Shown here piece after piece: positions 43,485-52,787 of a stretch of 64,000 nucleotides of DNA. Location: contig NZ_JBHUIZ010000015.1 of NCBI RefSeq assembly GCF_042683165.1, forward strand, positions 248,001 through 312,000, written 5' to 3'. The position numbers and the translations under genes were made by a program. How positions within the stretch are numbered: the first letter of the stretch is position 1; every line of letters starts with the position of its first letter. The notes beneath the pieces are model-generated. The model did not search any database and was not told the origin of the DNA. It saw nothing but the letters and a program-made list of their open reading frames with translations. Source of the stretch: Tigheibacillus halophilus. GTDB taxonomy: Bacteria; Bacillota; Bacilli; Bacillales; Amphibacillaceae.

Positions 43485-44129
43485 ATGAAAGAAGTTTTAG
43501 AAGAACTAACAAAATACGCTAAAAAACTTGTTGATAGTGGATTAGTTGTAGGCGCAGGTGGGAATTTGAGCGCACGTAGTGATGATTATATGTATATTTC
43601 ACCAAGTGGTTTTGATTTAAAGGAAGTTACCGAACAAGAGTGGGTTAAAGTTGAGATTGCATCTGGAAAGGTACTGAGTGATTTAAAACCTTCTTCTGAA
43701 TTAGAAATGCACTTGGAATGTTTTAGAAAAGATTCAACTATTAAAGCTGTGCTTCATGCCCATCCTACATATTCCGTTGCAGTATCATCCACTGGAAAGG
43801 AAATCCCTCCTATGTTCCCAGATTTTCCTGCAATGGTAAAAAAAGTATCATATATTGATTATGTCATTCCAACAACAAATTTGATTGCTGAGGCAGTAGG
43901 AGAGGTTATTGCAGACAGCCAGTCTGTTGTGATGCGGAATCATGGTGTTTTAACCGTCGGCACGACTGTGAAAGAAGCGTATTTTTACATGCAGCTAACG
44001 GAAGAAGCGGCAAAAGTATATGCAATTTCATCCGCAGTAGGGAATCCAAGAATCCTTACAGAAAAAGAATGTGATGATTTGCGGAACTTATCGGCTGAAA
44101 CGTATCGTTCAAGTCTTCTGAAAAAATGA
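43485..44129 (+). CDS. fucA: Class II aldolase, L-fuculose-1-phosphate aldolase type
   Basis: 214 residues, the size of FucA. Zinc ligands His91 and His93 in HAHPTYSVAV and His153 in VVMRNHGVLTVG, with catalytic Glu72 in PSSELEMHL. GAGGNLSARSDDYMYISPSG is the phosphate-binding N-terminal block. It should split L-fuculose-1-phosphate to dihydroxyacetone phosphate and L-lactaldehyde in the cytoplasm. It leads the operon with a kinase, fucU, fucI and a second aldolase, which supports the fucose assignment over ribulose- or rhamnulose-phosphate. ATG follows AAAGGAGAATGG. Confidence 0.85.
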   Translation: MKEVLEELTKYAKKLVDSGLVVGAGGNLSARSDDYMYISPSGFDLKEVTEQEWVKVEIASGKVLSDLKPSSELEMHLECFRKDSTIKAVLHAHPTYSVAVSSTGKEIPPMFPDFPAMVKKVSYIDYVIPTTNLIAEAVGEVIADSQSVVMRNHGVLTVGTTVKEAYFYMQLTEEAAKVYAISSAVGNPRILTEKECDDLRNLSAETYRSSLLKK

Positions 44130-44169
44130 TAGATCAATAGAATGCCCATAAACGAGGGGGAATATGTTG

Positions 44170-45654
44170 ATGAAAAACGTTTTATCATTTGATTTTGGAG
44201 CATCAAGCGGGCGTGCAATATTAGGTAATTATGATGGATTTGCTCTCCATCTAAAGGAAATTTGCAGATTCGAAAATGAACCAATAATCGTCGATGGTAC
44301 GCTTTATTGGGATATTGATGTACTTTTTGGCGTCGTAAAAAAAGTACTAAAAAACATCGGTAATAAAATGAAAATTGATAGTATAGGTATCGATACGTGG
44401 GGGGTGGATTTCGGCCTACTTGATAAGGATGGCAGGCTGCTGGATCACCCTGTACATTATCGTGATCAAAGAACGGAAGGGCTGCTTGAAGAAGTAGAGA
44501 AGTTAATCCCAAAGGAAAAGTTGTATGAATTAACGGGAAATCAAATCATCTTCTTTAACACGATTTATCAGTTAGCATATTTGAAGAAATATAAGGAAGA
44601 TGAATTGAAGAATGCAAGGTCACTATTATTAATGCCTGACTTATTCAATTATTTGCTGACTGGCGAACAATACTCGGAAATGACGATTGCTTCAACTACT
44701 CAGCTATTTGATCCTTATAAAAAAGAGTGGCATGGAGACATCATCAAAATACTTGGTTTACCTATAGAAATTTTTAATGCAGTCGTAGATCCGGGAAAAG
44801 TGATTGGCACTATTTCCGAAGGGCTTGCAAAGGAATTGGGGATACCGCAAATTCCTGTTGTCGCAACCACATCACATGATACCGCAAGTGCTGTGGTAAG
44901 TGTGCCAGCATCTGAAAAAGATTTTTTATTTGTTTCTTGCGGAACATGGTCCTTGATTGGTACGGAATTGGAAGAACCAATCATCAATGCCAAATCTGCT
45001 TCTTATAACATCACAAATGAAAGCGGAATCAATGGCACCACACGCTTTTTGAAAAACGTTACCGGTTTATGGATGTTGGAGGAAACAAAGAAACAATTGG
45101 AAAAAGAAGGCAGAGTGTATTCATATGATGAAATAACCGAATTGGCTGAAAGGTCACAGCCGTTCAGCTGTTATGTCAACACGGATCACCCTGATTTCCA
45201 ATTGCCGGGAAATATGCCTGCAAAAATAAAAGATTACGCAAAAATGACATACCAGCGAGTTCCCGAAACGGACGGAGAAATTTTTAGGGTCATATATGAA
45301 AGTTTGGCACTGAAATACCGTGATGTATTTGAAGAAATTATGGCGTGTACAGGGAAAAGATATTCGCAAGTGCATATCGTTGGCGGCGGTTCGCAGGCAG
45401 GTATTTTATGTCAAATGGTGGCTAACGCAAGCGAGATAGAAGTAGTGGCGGGTCCCGTCGAGGCGACAGTTATTGGCAACAGTATTGTTCAATTGCTTTC
45501 TCAAAATACAATTGCGAATTTAGCTGAGGCCAGAAAGGTTGTCAGACGGTCATTTGAGACAAAGACATATTACTCGGTTCAGCACGAGAAATGGGATGTT
45601 GCGTTCAGACATTTCAAAGACATACTGCGCGAAGATGTGAAGGGGGAAGTGTGA
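44170..45654 (+). CDS. FGGY carbohydrate kinase, rhamnulokinase type (candidate L-fuculokinase)
   Basis: 494 residues from ATG 44170 (ATG 44164 is too near GAGGGGG). N-terminal ATPase motif LSFDFGASSGRAILG, IDTWGVDFGLLDKDGRL with HYRDQRTEG, and the C-terminal HIVGGGSQAGILCQMVANA are typical of RhaB. RhaB-type kinases often serve as L-fuculokinases in Bacillota, and there is no rhamnose isomerase here. It would phosphorylate L-fuculose at C1 for the aldolase encoded just upstream. It lies one base before the fucU start. Fuculose specificity is inferred from context. Confidence 0.87.
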   Translation: MKNVLSFDFGASSGRAILGNYDGFALHLKEICRFENEPIIVDGTLYWDIDVLFGVVKKVLKNIGNKMKIDSIGIDTWGVDFGLLDKDGRLLDHPVHYRDQRTEGLLEEVEKLIPKEKLYELTGNQIIFFNTIYQLAYLKKYKEDELKNARSLLLMPDLFNYLLTGEQYSEMTIASTTQLFDPYKKEWHGDIIKILGLPIEIFNAVVDPGKVIGTISEGLAKELGIPQIPVVATTSHDTASAVVSVPASEKDFLFVSCGTWSLIGTELEEPIINAKSASYNITNESGINGTTRFLKNVTGLWMLEETKKQLEKEGRVYSYDEITELAERSQPFSCYVNTDHPDFQLPGNMPAKIKDYAKMTYQRVPETDGEIFRVIYESLALKYRDVFEEIMACTGKRYSQVHIVGGGSQAGILCQMVANASEIEVVAGPVEATVIGNSIVQLLSQNTIANLAEARKVVRRSFETKTYYSVQHEKWDVAFRHFKDILREDVKGEV

Positions 45655-45655
45655 A

Positions 45656-46093
45656 ATGCTGAAGAAAATACCACAATCATTGTCCCCTGATTTACTGAAG
45701 GTTTTGATGGAAATGGGGCATGGTGATGAAATTGTCATCGGAGACGGAAACTTCCCAGGGGCGTCGCACGCAAAACAACTTGTGCGCTGCGACGGCTTAT
45801 AGGCCAAAATATTGCTGAAAAGTATACTGGAATTATTTCCTCTTGTTACTTACACAAAATATCCTGTTTCGCTGATGGAAGTTGTCAAGGGAGATAGTTT
45901 TAAACCAGAAATTTGGGGAACATATGAGAAAATTTTAAAAGAATCCAGGGAGGAAAATACAGCGATTGAATATTTAGATCGGGATAGTTTTTACGAAAAA
46001 AGTAAACGAGCATACGCCATTGTAATGACCAGTGAACAGTCACTGTATGCCAACATCATTTTGAAAAAGGGCGTTATTCAACAAACAATTTAA
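45656..46093 (+). pseudogene. fucU: L-fucose mutarotase (FucU/RbsD family) interrupted by an in-frame amber codon
   Basis: FucU interconverts the alpha and beta anomers of L-fucose before isomerisation. The frame begins at ATG 45656 after GGGGGAAG (LKKIPQSLSPDLLKVLMEMGHGDEIVIGDGNFPGAS, split here by nothing but its own stop). It halts at TAG 45800-45802 after VRCDGL. The same frame then continues without any shift (AKILLKSILELFPLVTY, VSLMEVVKGD, YEKSKRAYAIVMTSEQ, LYANIILKKGVI) to 46093, giving a full-length FucU of about 145 residues. So a single base substitution (for example CAG to TAG) inactivates it. Readthrough or a sequencing error remain possible; the second half alone has no good start. 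Confidence 0.88.
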
Positions 46094-46189
46094 AGTAGGT
46101 AGGTCTTTGGGAGGTGAAGTGATTTAAGGGAATTGCCGAATAATGGTAATACTTCGTTGTATCTTAAAATGAAATAGGAGGGTATGTAA

Positions 46190-47440
46190 ATGAGGAAATT
46201 AAGCCTATTAACAGCTGTTTTTCTTTTATCAATACTTATTATCTCAGGGTGTTCCAAAAATGCGGAAGGCAATAATTCTGGAAATGATAAAGTGGTATTG
46301 AATGTTATAGATCCATTTGGTACCGAACCACAGGATAGTCAACTTACTGATATCTTAAAACAATATGAAGATAGTCATCCAAATGTCACGATTAAGCGTC
46401 AATCAGTTCCAGCAGAAAATTTGATATCTAAAGTTATTCAACAAGCAAGTTCTGGATCAGCTCCTGATGTTATTTTTTCCGATGCTCAAATGACACCGAA
46501 GTTAGCATCTTCGGGTGCAATTACGCCATTGGATAAATATATGGACAAATTTCTCGGCGATGATGATCTTACTTCTGTCTATGAGAAAAGTATTACAGAA
46601 ATAATGAAATATAACAATAAAATATATGGCGTACCAGTAGGAAATAATACTGAAGTGTATTTTTATAATAAGGATGTGTTTGAAAAAGATGGTATAACCC
46701 CGCCTAAGACTTGGGATGAGTTAAATAATGTTGTGGGAAAGCTAAAAGAAAATAACGAATACAGTTTTGGCTACTCAGCAATTGCCAGTGAATTTGCTTC
46801 TTGGTCTTTTCTGCCATACGCGTGGATGAAAGGGAAAGACTTAAAACATTTTAATACCTCAGAAACAATTGAAGCTTTAAATTTTTGGACGGATTTTGTC
46901 AAAGATGGGTATACCCCCAAATCTGTGCTTAATTGGACTGAAAATGATGTTGCTACACAATTTATAAATGGAAAATTTCCGATGTTTCAGGGTGGTTCTT
47001 GGATTATTCCAATTATGGAAAAAGAAGACATAAACTATGACATTATTCCACTACCAACTCCTGAAAAAGGCGGAGATTCAATGGGGCCTATCGGAGGGGA
47101 AGTGATGGTAATTGGTAAGAATTCTAAGAATGAGAAAGCAGCATGGGATTTCATCGCTTGGACTCAAGATGAAGAAGTTTTAAATCCAATTAATGAAACA
47201 TTTGGTTATTTGCCGGCATATCTTCCTGCACAGGAGAAATATTTAAAAGAACATCCAAAATTTGAATCTGTTGCAGAAACATTGAAGCATGGAAAAAGCC
47301 GGACTGCAGTTGTTGGAATAGATTATCCTGAAATTTCCAAAGAGTTATGGAAAGGAATTCAAAATGTAATAACAGGTGAAAATACATCTGATGAGATTGT
47401 AAAACAAATTCAAGATAAAGTAGACAATTTATCAGATTAA
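46190..47440 (+). CDS. Sugar ABC transporter substrate-binding lipoprotein (family 1)
   Basis: 416 residues. Lipoprotein signal ends in ISGC. Family-1 features: QYEDSHPNVTIKRQSVPAEN, SAPDVIFSDAQMTPKLASSG, YGVPVGNNTEVYFYNKDVFEKDG, MFQGGSWIIPIM. It should bind a mono- or oligosaccharide; L-fucose or a fucosylated sugar is likely from context. ATG follows GGAGGG. Together with the two permease genes that follow it forms an importer without its own ATPase. Confidence 0.9.
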   Translation: MRKLSLLTAVFLLSILIISGCSKNAEGNNSGNDKVVLNVIDPFGTEPQDSQLTDILKQYEDSHPNVTIKRQSVPAENLISKVIQQASSGSAPDVIFSDAQMTPKLASSGAITPLDKYMDKFLGDDDLTSVYEKSITEIMKYNNKIYGVPVGNNTEVYFYNKDVFEKDGITPPKTWDELNNVVGKLKENNEYSFGYSAIASEFASWSFLPYAWMKGKDLKHFNTSETIEALNFWTDFVKDGYTPKSVLNWTENDVATQFINGKFPMFQGGSWIIPIMEKEDINYDIIPLPTPEKGGDSMGPIGGEVMVIGKNSKNEKAAWDFIAWTQDEEVLNPINETFGYLPAYLPAQEKYLKEHPKFESVAETLKHGKSRTAVVGIDYPEISKELWKGIQNVITGENTSDEIVKQIQDKVDNLSD

Positions 47441-47469
47441 TAGATTCTGCTTAGGAAACAATTCAGTTT

Positions 47470-47513
47470 GGTTGACATGAGCAAAACGATTTTTACTTTT
47501 GCTCATGTCAACC
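47470..47513 (+). terminator. Strong intercistronic hairpin after the binding-protein gene
   Basis: A 17-bp perfect stem: GGTTGACATGAGCAAAA (47470-47486) pairs with 47497-47513 around ten bases. No T run follows. This is the third binding-protein gene in the window followed by such a hairpin before its permeases. Confidence 0.8.
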
Positions 47514-47609
47514 CTCTAAAAGTACTTACATTTATTTTCACTTCTTAAGTATAATGAAAACTTTAAGTTAGCTAAGAAAAACTTGTTATTTTAAAGGTGG
47601 AAAAAATAT

Positions 47610-48545
47610 ATGGAGTCTGCGGATTTACAAAAAAAGAAAAAAAGTAATCTAAATGTTTTTAGAGGAAATAGTAGAAACCAAACTATTGTAAGATTTTTAT
47701 TTGTTGTTCCTACCATCATTTATATCCTAATGTTTTTTGGTTTTCCACTCGCATATAACATCATTATTAGTTTTAAAGATTTTACTGCGGAATCTATGTT
47801 GAATGGTAATTCTGAGTTTGTAGGCTTTAAAAATTATATAAATGTATTCAAAGACACTTTAATGATAAAAGCCACTTTTAATACAATAATTTTTACGATT
47901 ACTTCCATCGCATTACAATTTATTTTGGGAATGATGTTAGCATTGTTTTTTAATAAAACATTTCCTCTAAGTCAAACTTTAAGATCCATGCTGTTGTTAC
48001 CATGGCTTTTACCTTTAGTTGTTTCGGCAACTTCATGGAAATGGATGATGGAACATGCATATGGAATTATCAATCATGTTTTACTTAATACGAATATAAT
48101 CTCTGAGCCAATTGGATGGACAATTGATCCAAACCTCTCACTTTACTCAGTTATTATCGTAAACATATGGGTTGGAATACCCTTTAACTTAGTTCTTTTA
48201 TACACGGGCCTGCAATCAATACCTGTGAGTATTTATGAAGCTGCTAAAATCGATGGGGCAGGTAAATGGGAAACTTTTCGATACATCACTTTACCAATGT
48301 TACGGCCTGTAATAAGTATAATTTTAATGCTTGGATTTATTTATACCATTAAACAATTCGATTTGTTTCAAGCATTAACCGGGGGAGGGCCAGGAAATTC
48401 CTCACAAGTATATTCTACTTGGCTGTACCAATTGTCATTTGGTGAATTGAAATTTGGATTAGGTGCTGCGGTTGGTAATGTGATGTTATTTCTAGCCTTA
48501 ATATTTGCGTTCGCTTATATTTGGGCAATTAGAAAGGAAGAGTAA
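47610..48545 (+). CDS. Sugar ABC transporter permease (MalF type)
   Basis: 311 residues. After a basic, soluble N-terminus come six membrane segments (FLFVVPTIIYILMFFGFPLAYN first) and the EAA loop EAAKIDGAGKWETFRY. ATG follows AAAGGTGG. Pairs with the permease encoded three bases downstream. Confidence 0.94.
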   Translation: MESADLQKKKKSNLNVFRGNSRNQTIVRFLFVVPTIIYILMFFGFPLAYNIIISFKDFTAESMLNGNSEFVGFKNYINVFKDTLMIKATFNTIIFTITSIALQFILGMMLALFFNKTFPLSQTLRSMLLLPWLLPLVVSATSWKWMMEHAYGIINHVLLNTNIISEPIGWTIDPNLSLYSVIIVNIWVGIPFNLVLLYTGLQSIPVSIYEAAKIDGAGKWETFRYITLPMLRPVISIILMLGFIYTIKQFDLFQALTGGGPGNSSQVYSTWLYQLSFGELKFGLGAAVGNVMLFLALIFAFAYIWAIRKEE

Positions 48546-48548
48546 GTT

Positions 48549-49367
48549 ATGAAAAAAAAGTTATCCAAATTTATTCTTTTTTTAATAGGCATAACCATCG
48601 TGGCGATCTTATTATTTCCAGTTTATTGGATTATTGTAACATCACTAAAAAGTAATAACGAAATATTTGGCAATCCCACTATTATACCGATGGAGCCTAC
48701 AATTGAAGCATATAAAATAACCTTTATTGAACAATTGTCACATATAAAAACCAGTCTCATAATTTCGTTTGGTACAGTGATTTTTTCGTTAATTATTGCC
48801 TTGCCTACAGCTTACGCTTTAGCAAAATTCCGATTTAAATTTATTAATTTAATTTTGCTTCTAATATTAATCACTCAAATGGTACCGAATATTATGATGA
48901 CAACACCTTTATATTTGATGTTTAGTAAAATCCATTTACTTAATACTCACATTGGTTTGATTTTGGCTGATTCAACTTATGCTGTTCCTTTTATAGTTCT
49001 GATTTTAAGGACTGTTTTTATGAATATTCCGAGTGAATTACTAGAGGCTTCCTATATAGATGGAGCGGGTGAATTGAAAACATTTATTAGAGTTGTTCTT
49101 CCTGTATCTTATTCTGGAATTATTACAGGAGCACTCTTCGCATTTCTTTTCTCATGGGGAGATTTTATTTATGCGCTAACTTTAACAACCGATGAATCAA
49201 TTCGACCAATTACTCTTGGGATTTATAATTTTATTGGCCAATACACAGAAAACTGGAATCAGTTAATGGCAGCTTCAGTAATTGCAATTGCTCCAGTAAC
49301 TATTTTATTAATTATGTTCCAGAAATATATTACAGCGGGATTAACAGAGGGTTCTACAAAAGGATAA
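48549..49367 (+). CDS. Sugar ABC transporter permease (MalG type)
   Basis: 272 residues with six membrane segments and the EAA loop EASYIDGAGELKTFIR; SWGDFIYALTLTTDESIRPITLGI is typical of MalG-like carbohydrate permeases. It starts three bases after the first permease ends, so the two are co-translated. A shared MsmX-type ATPase is expected elsewhere. Confidence 0.94.
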   Translation: MKKKLSKFILFLIGITIVAILLFPVYWIIVTSLKSNNEIFGNPTIIPMEPTIEAYKITFIEQLSHIKTSLIISFGTVIFSLIIALPTAYALAKFRFKFINLILLLILITQMVPNIMMTTPLYLMFSKIHLLNTHIGLILADSTYAVPFIVLILRTVFMNIPSELLEASYIDGAGELKTFIRVVLPVSYSGIITGALFAFLFSWGDFIYALTLTTDESIRPITLGIYNFIGQYTENWNQLMAASVIAIAPVTILLIMFQKYITAGLTEGSTKG

Positions 49368-49434
49368 TAATATGGAGGATATTAATTTTTCGTTTATTAG
49401 TTTTATATAAAATCATTTAAAGTAGGTGTCAAGA

Positions 49435-50751
49435 ATGTATGAAAATGTAAAGAAGTTAGAAGAAGCAATAAACAATGCAGTAGACGTGCAATCGGAAGAA
49501 ATTTATAATTTTTTATCAAAATATGTAAGCTTTAAAACAATTAACCCGAAATTAACTAACCAAGTTGCAATATCTATTCAAGAGACAAGGGATTGTCATG
49601 AGTGGGTTAAAAAAAAGTTGAATGAATTTGGGTGCTTCGATGAAATTAGTATGCCAGCAGTAGACCAAAACTTACCGAATATTGTTGCAAAACGAAATGG
49701 AAGTAGAGAGGGAAAGGGTCTGTTTTTTAATGGGCATACAGATGTTGTGCCGGTATCTGAAAAACAGGAAAAAGAATGGCGAAAAATGAAACCATGGTCA
49801 GGGGAAATTGCTGAAAATAAAATTTGGGGTCGTGGTGCTTCTGACATGAAAGGTGGAAACACTGCTTTTATTTGGGCTATAAAAATACTACATGACCTTG
49901 GGATAAAATTAAAAGGTGACTGTATTGCCACATTAGTTGTAGGTGAAGAAACTGCAGATAAAAAGATTGGAATAGATGCTGTAATGCAATCAACAAAACT
50001 ACCAAAAACGGGAATTATTGCCGAAGCTACAGATTTACAAATTTGTCCAGCTACAATGGGAGAATTTTATTTTTCAATAAAAATATTTGGTAAAAGTTGC
50101 AATTTAGCTTTAAGGCATAAGACTATTTATCCTTCAGTATATGGAGAGGATATTCCAGGGGTAAATGCAATAGATTTAATGAGGAAAATTCAAAATCGCC
50201 TAGTAGAATTGGAGCACCAATGGGGTTTGTATCGGAAGCATCCTTTAATGGAGCCTGGAAATATGTCTATTAGTATTACAAAAATTCAGGGAGGGGATAC
50301 ATATTCAGCAATTGCTGAAAATTGCGAGATGATAGGTGGTGTAATCTACGCACCAGATTTAAAGTATGAGGAGGTAAAAAATGAATTCTTGGAAGCAATA
50401 GATCAAGTTGTCAAAAGTGATTATTGGTTGAGAGAGAATCCGCCTGAAATCACAATTCCTTATTTTATACCAAATAAGCCGGCAAACAATTTATCGGTAA
50501 ATCATCCATTAACCAAGGTTTTTGAGAGGGCAAGAAGAAATGTGATGGGTGGTGAACCAGCTTTTTCAACCCCTACATCAAATACGAATGATGGAAATTA
50601 TATGGTTGAAAAGGGTTATGAAACTATAACGTTTGGTTTGAGAGAAAATAATAATCATGGTACAAATGAATTTATTTATTGCGAGGATTTGCTTAACATG
50701 ATAAAGGTTTATGCCCTGGGAATCCTTGAGTGGTGTGAATGGGATAATTAA
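49435..50751 (+). CDS. M20-family metallopeptidase/deacylase (ArgE/DapE type)
   Basis: 438 residues from ATG 49435; GTG 49426 is inside the AGTAGGTG site. Zinc site blocks are FFNGHTDVVPV, IWGRGASDMKGGN and VVGEETADK, and ATMGEFYFSIKIFGKSC begins the dimerisation domain. Family members deacylate amino acids or cleave dipeptides in the cytoplasm. Its position between a sugar importer and an AOR homologue in the fucose operon is unexpected; it may cleave an amide in an imported glycoconjugate. Confidence 0.88.
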   Translation: MYENVKKLEEAINNAVDVQSEEIYNFLSKYVSFKTINPKLTNQVAISIQETRDCHEWVKKKLNEFGCFDEISMPAVDQNLPNIVAKRNGSREGKGLFFNGHTDVVPVSEKQEKEWRKMKPWSGEIAENKIWGRGASDMKGGNTAFIWAIKILHDLGIKLKGDCIATLVVGEETADKKIGIDAVMQSTKLPKTGIIAEATDLQICPATMGEFYFSIKIFGKSCNLALRHKTIYPSVYGEDIPGVNAIDLMRKIQNRLVELEHQWGLYRKHPLMEPGNMSISITKIQGGDTYSAIAENCEMIGGVIYAPDLKYEEVKNEFLEAIDQVVKSDYWLRENPPEITIPYFIPNKPANNLSVNHPLTKVFERARRNVMGGEPAFSTPTSNTNDGNYMVEKGYETITFGLRENNNHGTNEFIYCEDLLNMIKVYALGILEWCEWDN

Positions 50752-50786
50752 GTATACAACCAATTATAGTAGAAAGGAAGATTTTA

Positions 50787-52664
50787 TTGAGTAACACGTA
50801 TGGTTATCATAAGAAAATACTCCATATTGATTTAACAAAACAAGAAATTGAGGTAGAAGAACCTAATGATGTATTTTACCGCAAGTACATTGGCAGCGGG
50901 ATTATGGCAGCGTATTATTTATTAAAAAATACGAAACCGAAAATGGATCCGTTTTCACCTAAAAATTTATTAATGTTCATGTCAAGTGTAGTTGCAGGAT
51001 ATGAAGCACCGGGTCTTGCTCAATTTGTTGTATCCGGGAAATCACCACTTACTGAGGGTATTGGAGAAGCTAGGTCAGAAGGAGCGTTTGGTATAGCTTT
51101 AAAAAAATCTGGATATGACGGGATTATCATATCAGGAAAAAGTGAAACTCCTTCCATTATCGTCATTGATGATGGAAAAGTATCCATTAAGGAAACTCCA
51201 CATTTATGGGGAATGCATGTAGACGAAGTTACTGATGAATTAAAAAAGGAGTATTACGATGCTTCGGTTGCTACTATTGGTATAGCAGGAGAAAATTTAG
51301 TGAGATTTTCCAATATTGTATCTGAAAAGAATCATTCTGCATCCAGAGCCGGAATGGGTGCTTTAATGGGATCAAAAAATCTAAAAGCGCTAGTTTTAAG
51401 GGGGGGAAGCAGCCCTAAAGTAGCAGATTTTAAAAAATTAAGTAATCTATACAACTGGTTTGATGAAAAAATGAGATCTAATGAACTGGCTATGTGGCAG
51501 CATAATGCTCCTGGGTTTGGTGTTTGGATACATACACACGGAATTGATGCTTCTTTATGTGTTAATAATTACCAAACATCTAAATTTCCATCAACAAATA
51601 AATATGATACCAAAAATTTCATGAAATATTATAGAGGTGAAGCAAATATTCCAGGTTGTCCAATGAATATTATTAAAAAATTTTCAGTATCAGAAGAAAA
51701 TGAAGATATAGGTGGTATTCATCAAGAAGCAGCAGGCGCACTTGGTCCTAATTTAGGCATAACTGATATTACAAAAATAATAAAAGCTAATGTATTGTGT
51801 AATAAATATGGATTAGACCCCAATTCCCTTGGCTATACTATTTCTTTTATTCAAGAGTGTGCGGCAAAAGGAATTTATAATAATGCAGAAAATATTAATT
51901 TAGATTTTAATGATAATCTAGATCTTTTAAGTTTAATTGAAATGATTTCTGAAAGAACAGGGGTGGGTGATCTGTTAGCAGAAGGAAGTGCGAGGGCAGC
52001 AAAAGAAATAGGTAATTCATCCTCTAAATATGCTTTAACAGTAAAAAATAATGAAATGGTGCCATTTGAACCAAGAAGTCAAACTAATCTGGCTTTAGGT
52101 TATGCAACATCTCCGACAGGTCCCAGATACGATATATGTGAACACGATTGGGATTATGACGTGAATTATGGCTGGGAACATACATTGGATTACAGTAGAA
52201 CTGTAGGGATTTTGGAAAGAATTCCTATGGAGTATGTTGGGAGGAAAAAGGTAAGGAACTACAAAGCTTTAAATACGATTTGGTCAGCCGCAGATGGGTT
52301 AAGTATAAGCTTGTTTTCTACTGCACCCACGAGAGTATATAGTTTGGAAGATATGGCCAAATTAATCCGAATAGTAACTGGTTGGGAAACGTCATCTTAC
52401 GAAGTGATGAGGATTGGAGAATTAAGAAATCAGATTTATAGATTTTATAATTATAGAGAAGGGTTTACTAGTAAAGATGATTATTTGCCAGAAAGATTTT
52501 TTAATTTAGAGATTGATTCAGGGCCACAAAAAGGAGTAAAAATAGACAAGACGGAATTTATAGATAGTATAAATTTCTATTATCAAATGATGGGCTGGGA
52601 TGAAGAGGGAAGCCCATTACCTGCTACTTTATATGATTATGGGTTAGATTGGCTATTTGAATAG
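50787..52664 (+). CDS. Aldehyde ferredoxin oxidoreductase (AOR) homologue lacking the Fe-S cysteine ligands
   Basis: 625 residues with all three AOR domains: an N-terminal block (ILHIDLTKQEIEVEE, FVVSGKSPLTEGIGEARSEGAFG, KKSGYDGIIISGKSE), ASRAGMGALMGSKNLKALV, and a helical C-terminus (GWETSSYEVMRIGELRNQIYRFYNYREGF). Classical AORs bind a tungstopterin and a [4Fe-4S] cluster and oxidise aldehydes to acids. Their CxxCxxxC motif is here NIPGCPMNII with only Cys291 left, and the fourth ligand in the DxLGLCLF motif is replaced in DGLSISLF (503-510). It may have lost electron transfer or changed role. Lactaldehyde is the obvious aldehyde in this operon, but no activity can be claimed. Start is TTG 50787. 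Confidence 0.9.
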   Translation: MSNTYGYHKKILHIDLTKQEIEVEEPNDVFYRKYIGSGIMAAYYLLKNTKPKMDPFSPKNLLMFMSSVVAGYEAPGLAQFVVSGKSPLTEGIGEARSEGAFGIALKKSGYDGIIISGKSETPSIIVIDDGKVSIKETPHLWGMHVDEVTDELKKEYYDASVATIGIAGENLVRFSNIVSEKNHSASRAGMGALMGSKNLKALVLRGGSSPKVADFKKLSNLYNWFDEKMRSNELAMWQHNAPGFGVWIHTHGIDASLCVNNYQTSKFPSTNKYDTKNFMKYYRGEANIPGCPMNIIKKFSVSEENEDIGGIHQEAAGALGPNLGITDITKIIKANVLCNKYGLDPNSLGYTISFIQECAAKGIYNNAENINLDFNDNLDLLSLIEMISERTGVGDLLAEGSARAAKEIGNSSSKYALTVKNNEMVPFEPRSQTNLALGYATSPTGPRYDICEHDWDYDVNYGWEHTLDYSRTVGILERIPMEYVGRKKVRNYKALNTIWSAADGLSISLFSTAPTRVYSLEDMAKLIRIVTGWETSSYEVMRIGELRNQIYRFYNYREGFTSKDDYLPERFFNLEIDSGPQKGVKIDKTEFIDSINFYYQMMGWDEEGSPLPATLYDYGLDWLFE

Positions 52665-52725
52665 AAAAATATAGCTATATTGTCAGCTAAAACGTTTATA
52701 TTCACAATGCAACGAATGATTACTG

Positions 52726-52739
52726 TGAAAGCGCTCTAG
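52726..52739 (+). promoter_or_regulatory. cre-like site before fucI
   Basis: TGAAAGCGCTCTAG agrees with the CcpA cre core (TGAAAGCG) and partly with the right half. It lies 49 bases before the fucI start and may add catabolite control within the operon. Confidence 0.5.
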
Positions 52740-52787
52740 TAGAATGTGTCGACGCAGAATAAAAAACAATAACAGGAGTGGATTAAT

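Noticed and set aside
45812..46093. Independent 93-residue gene
   Set aside because: It is the same frame as the 5' part of fucU after the TAG codon and matches the second half of FucU.
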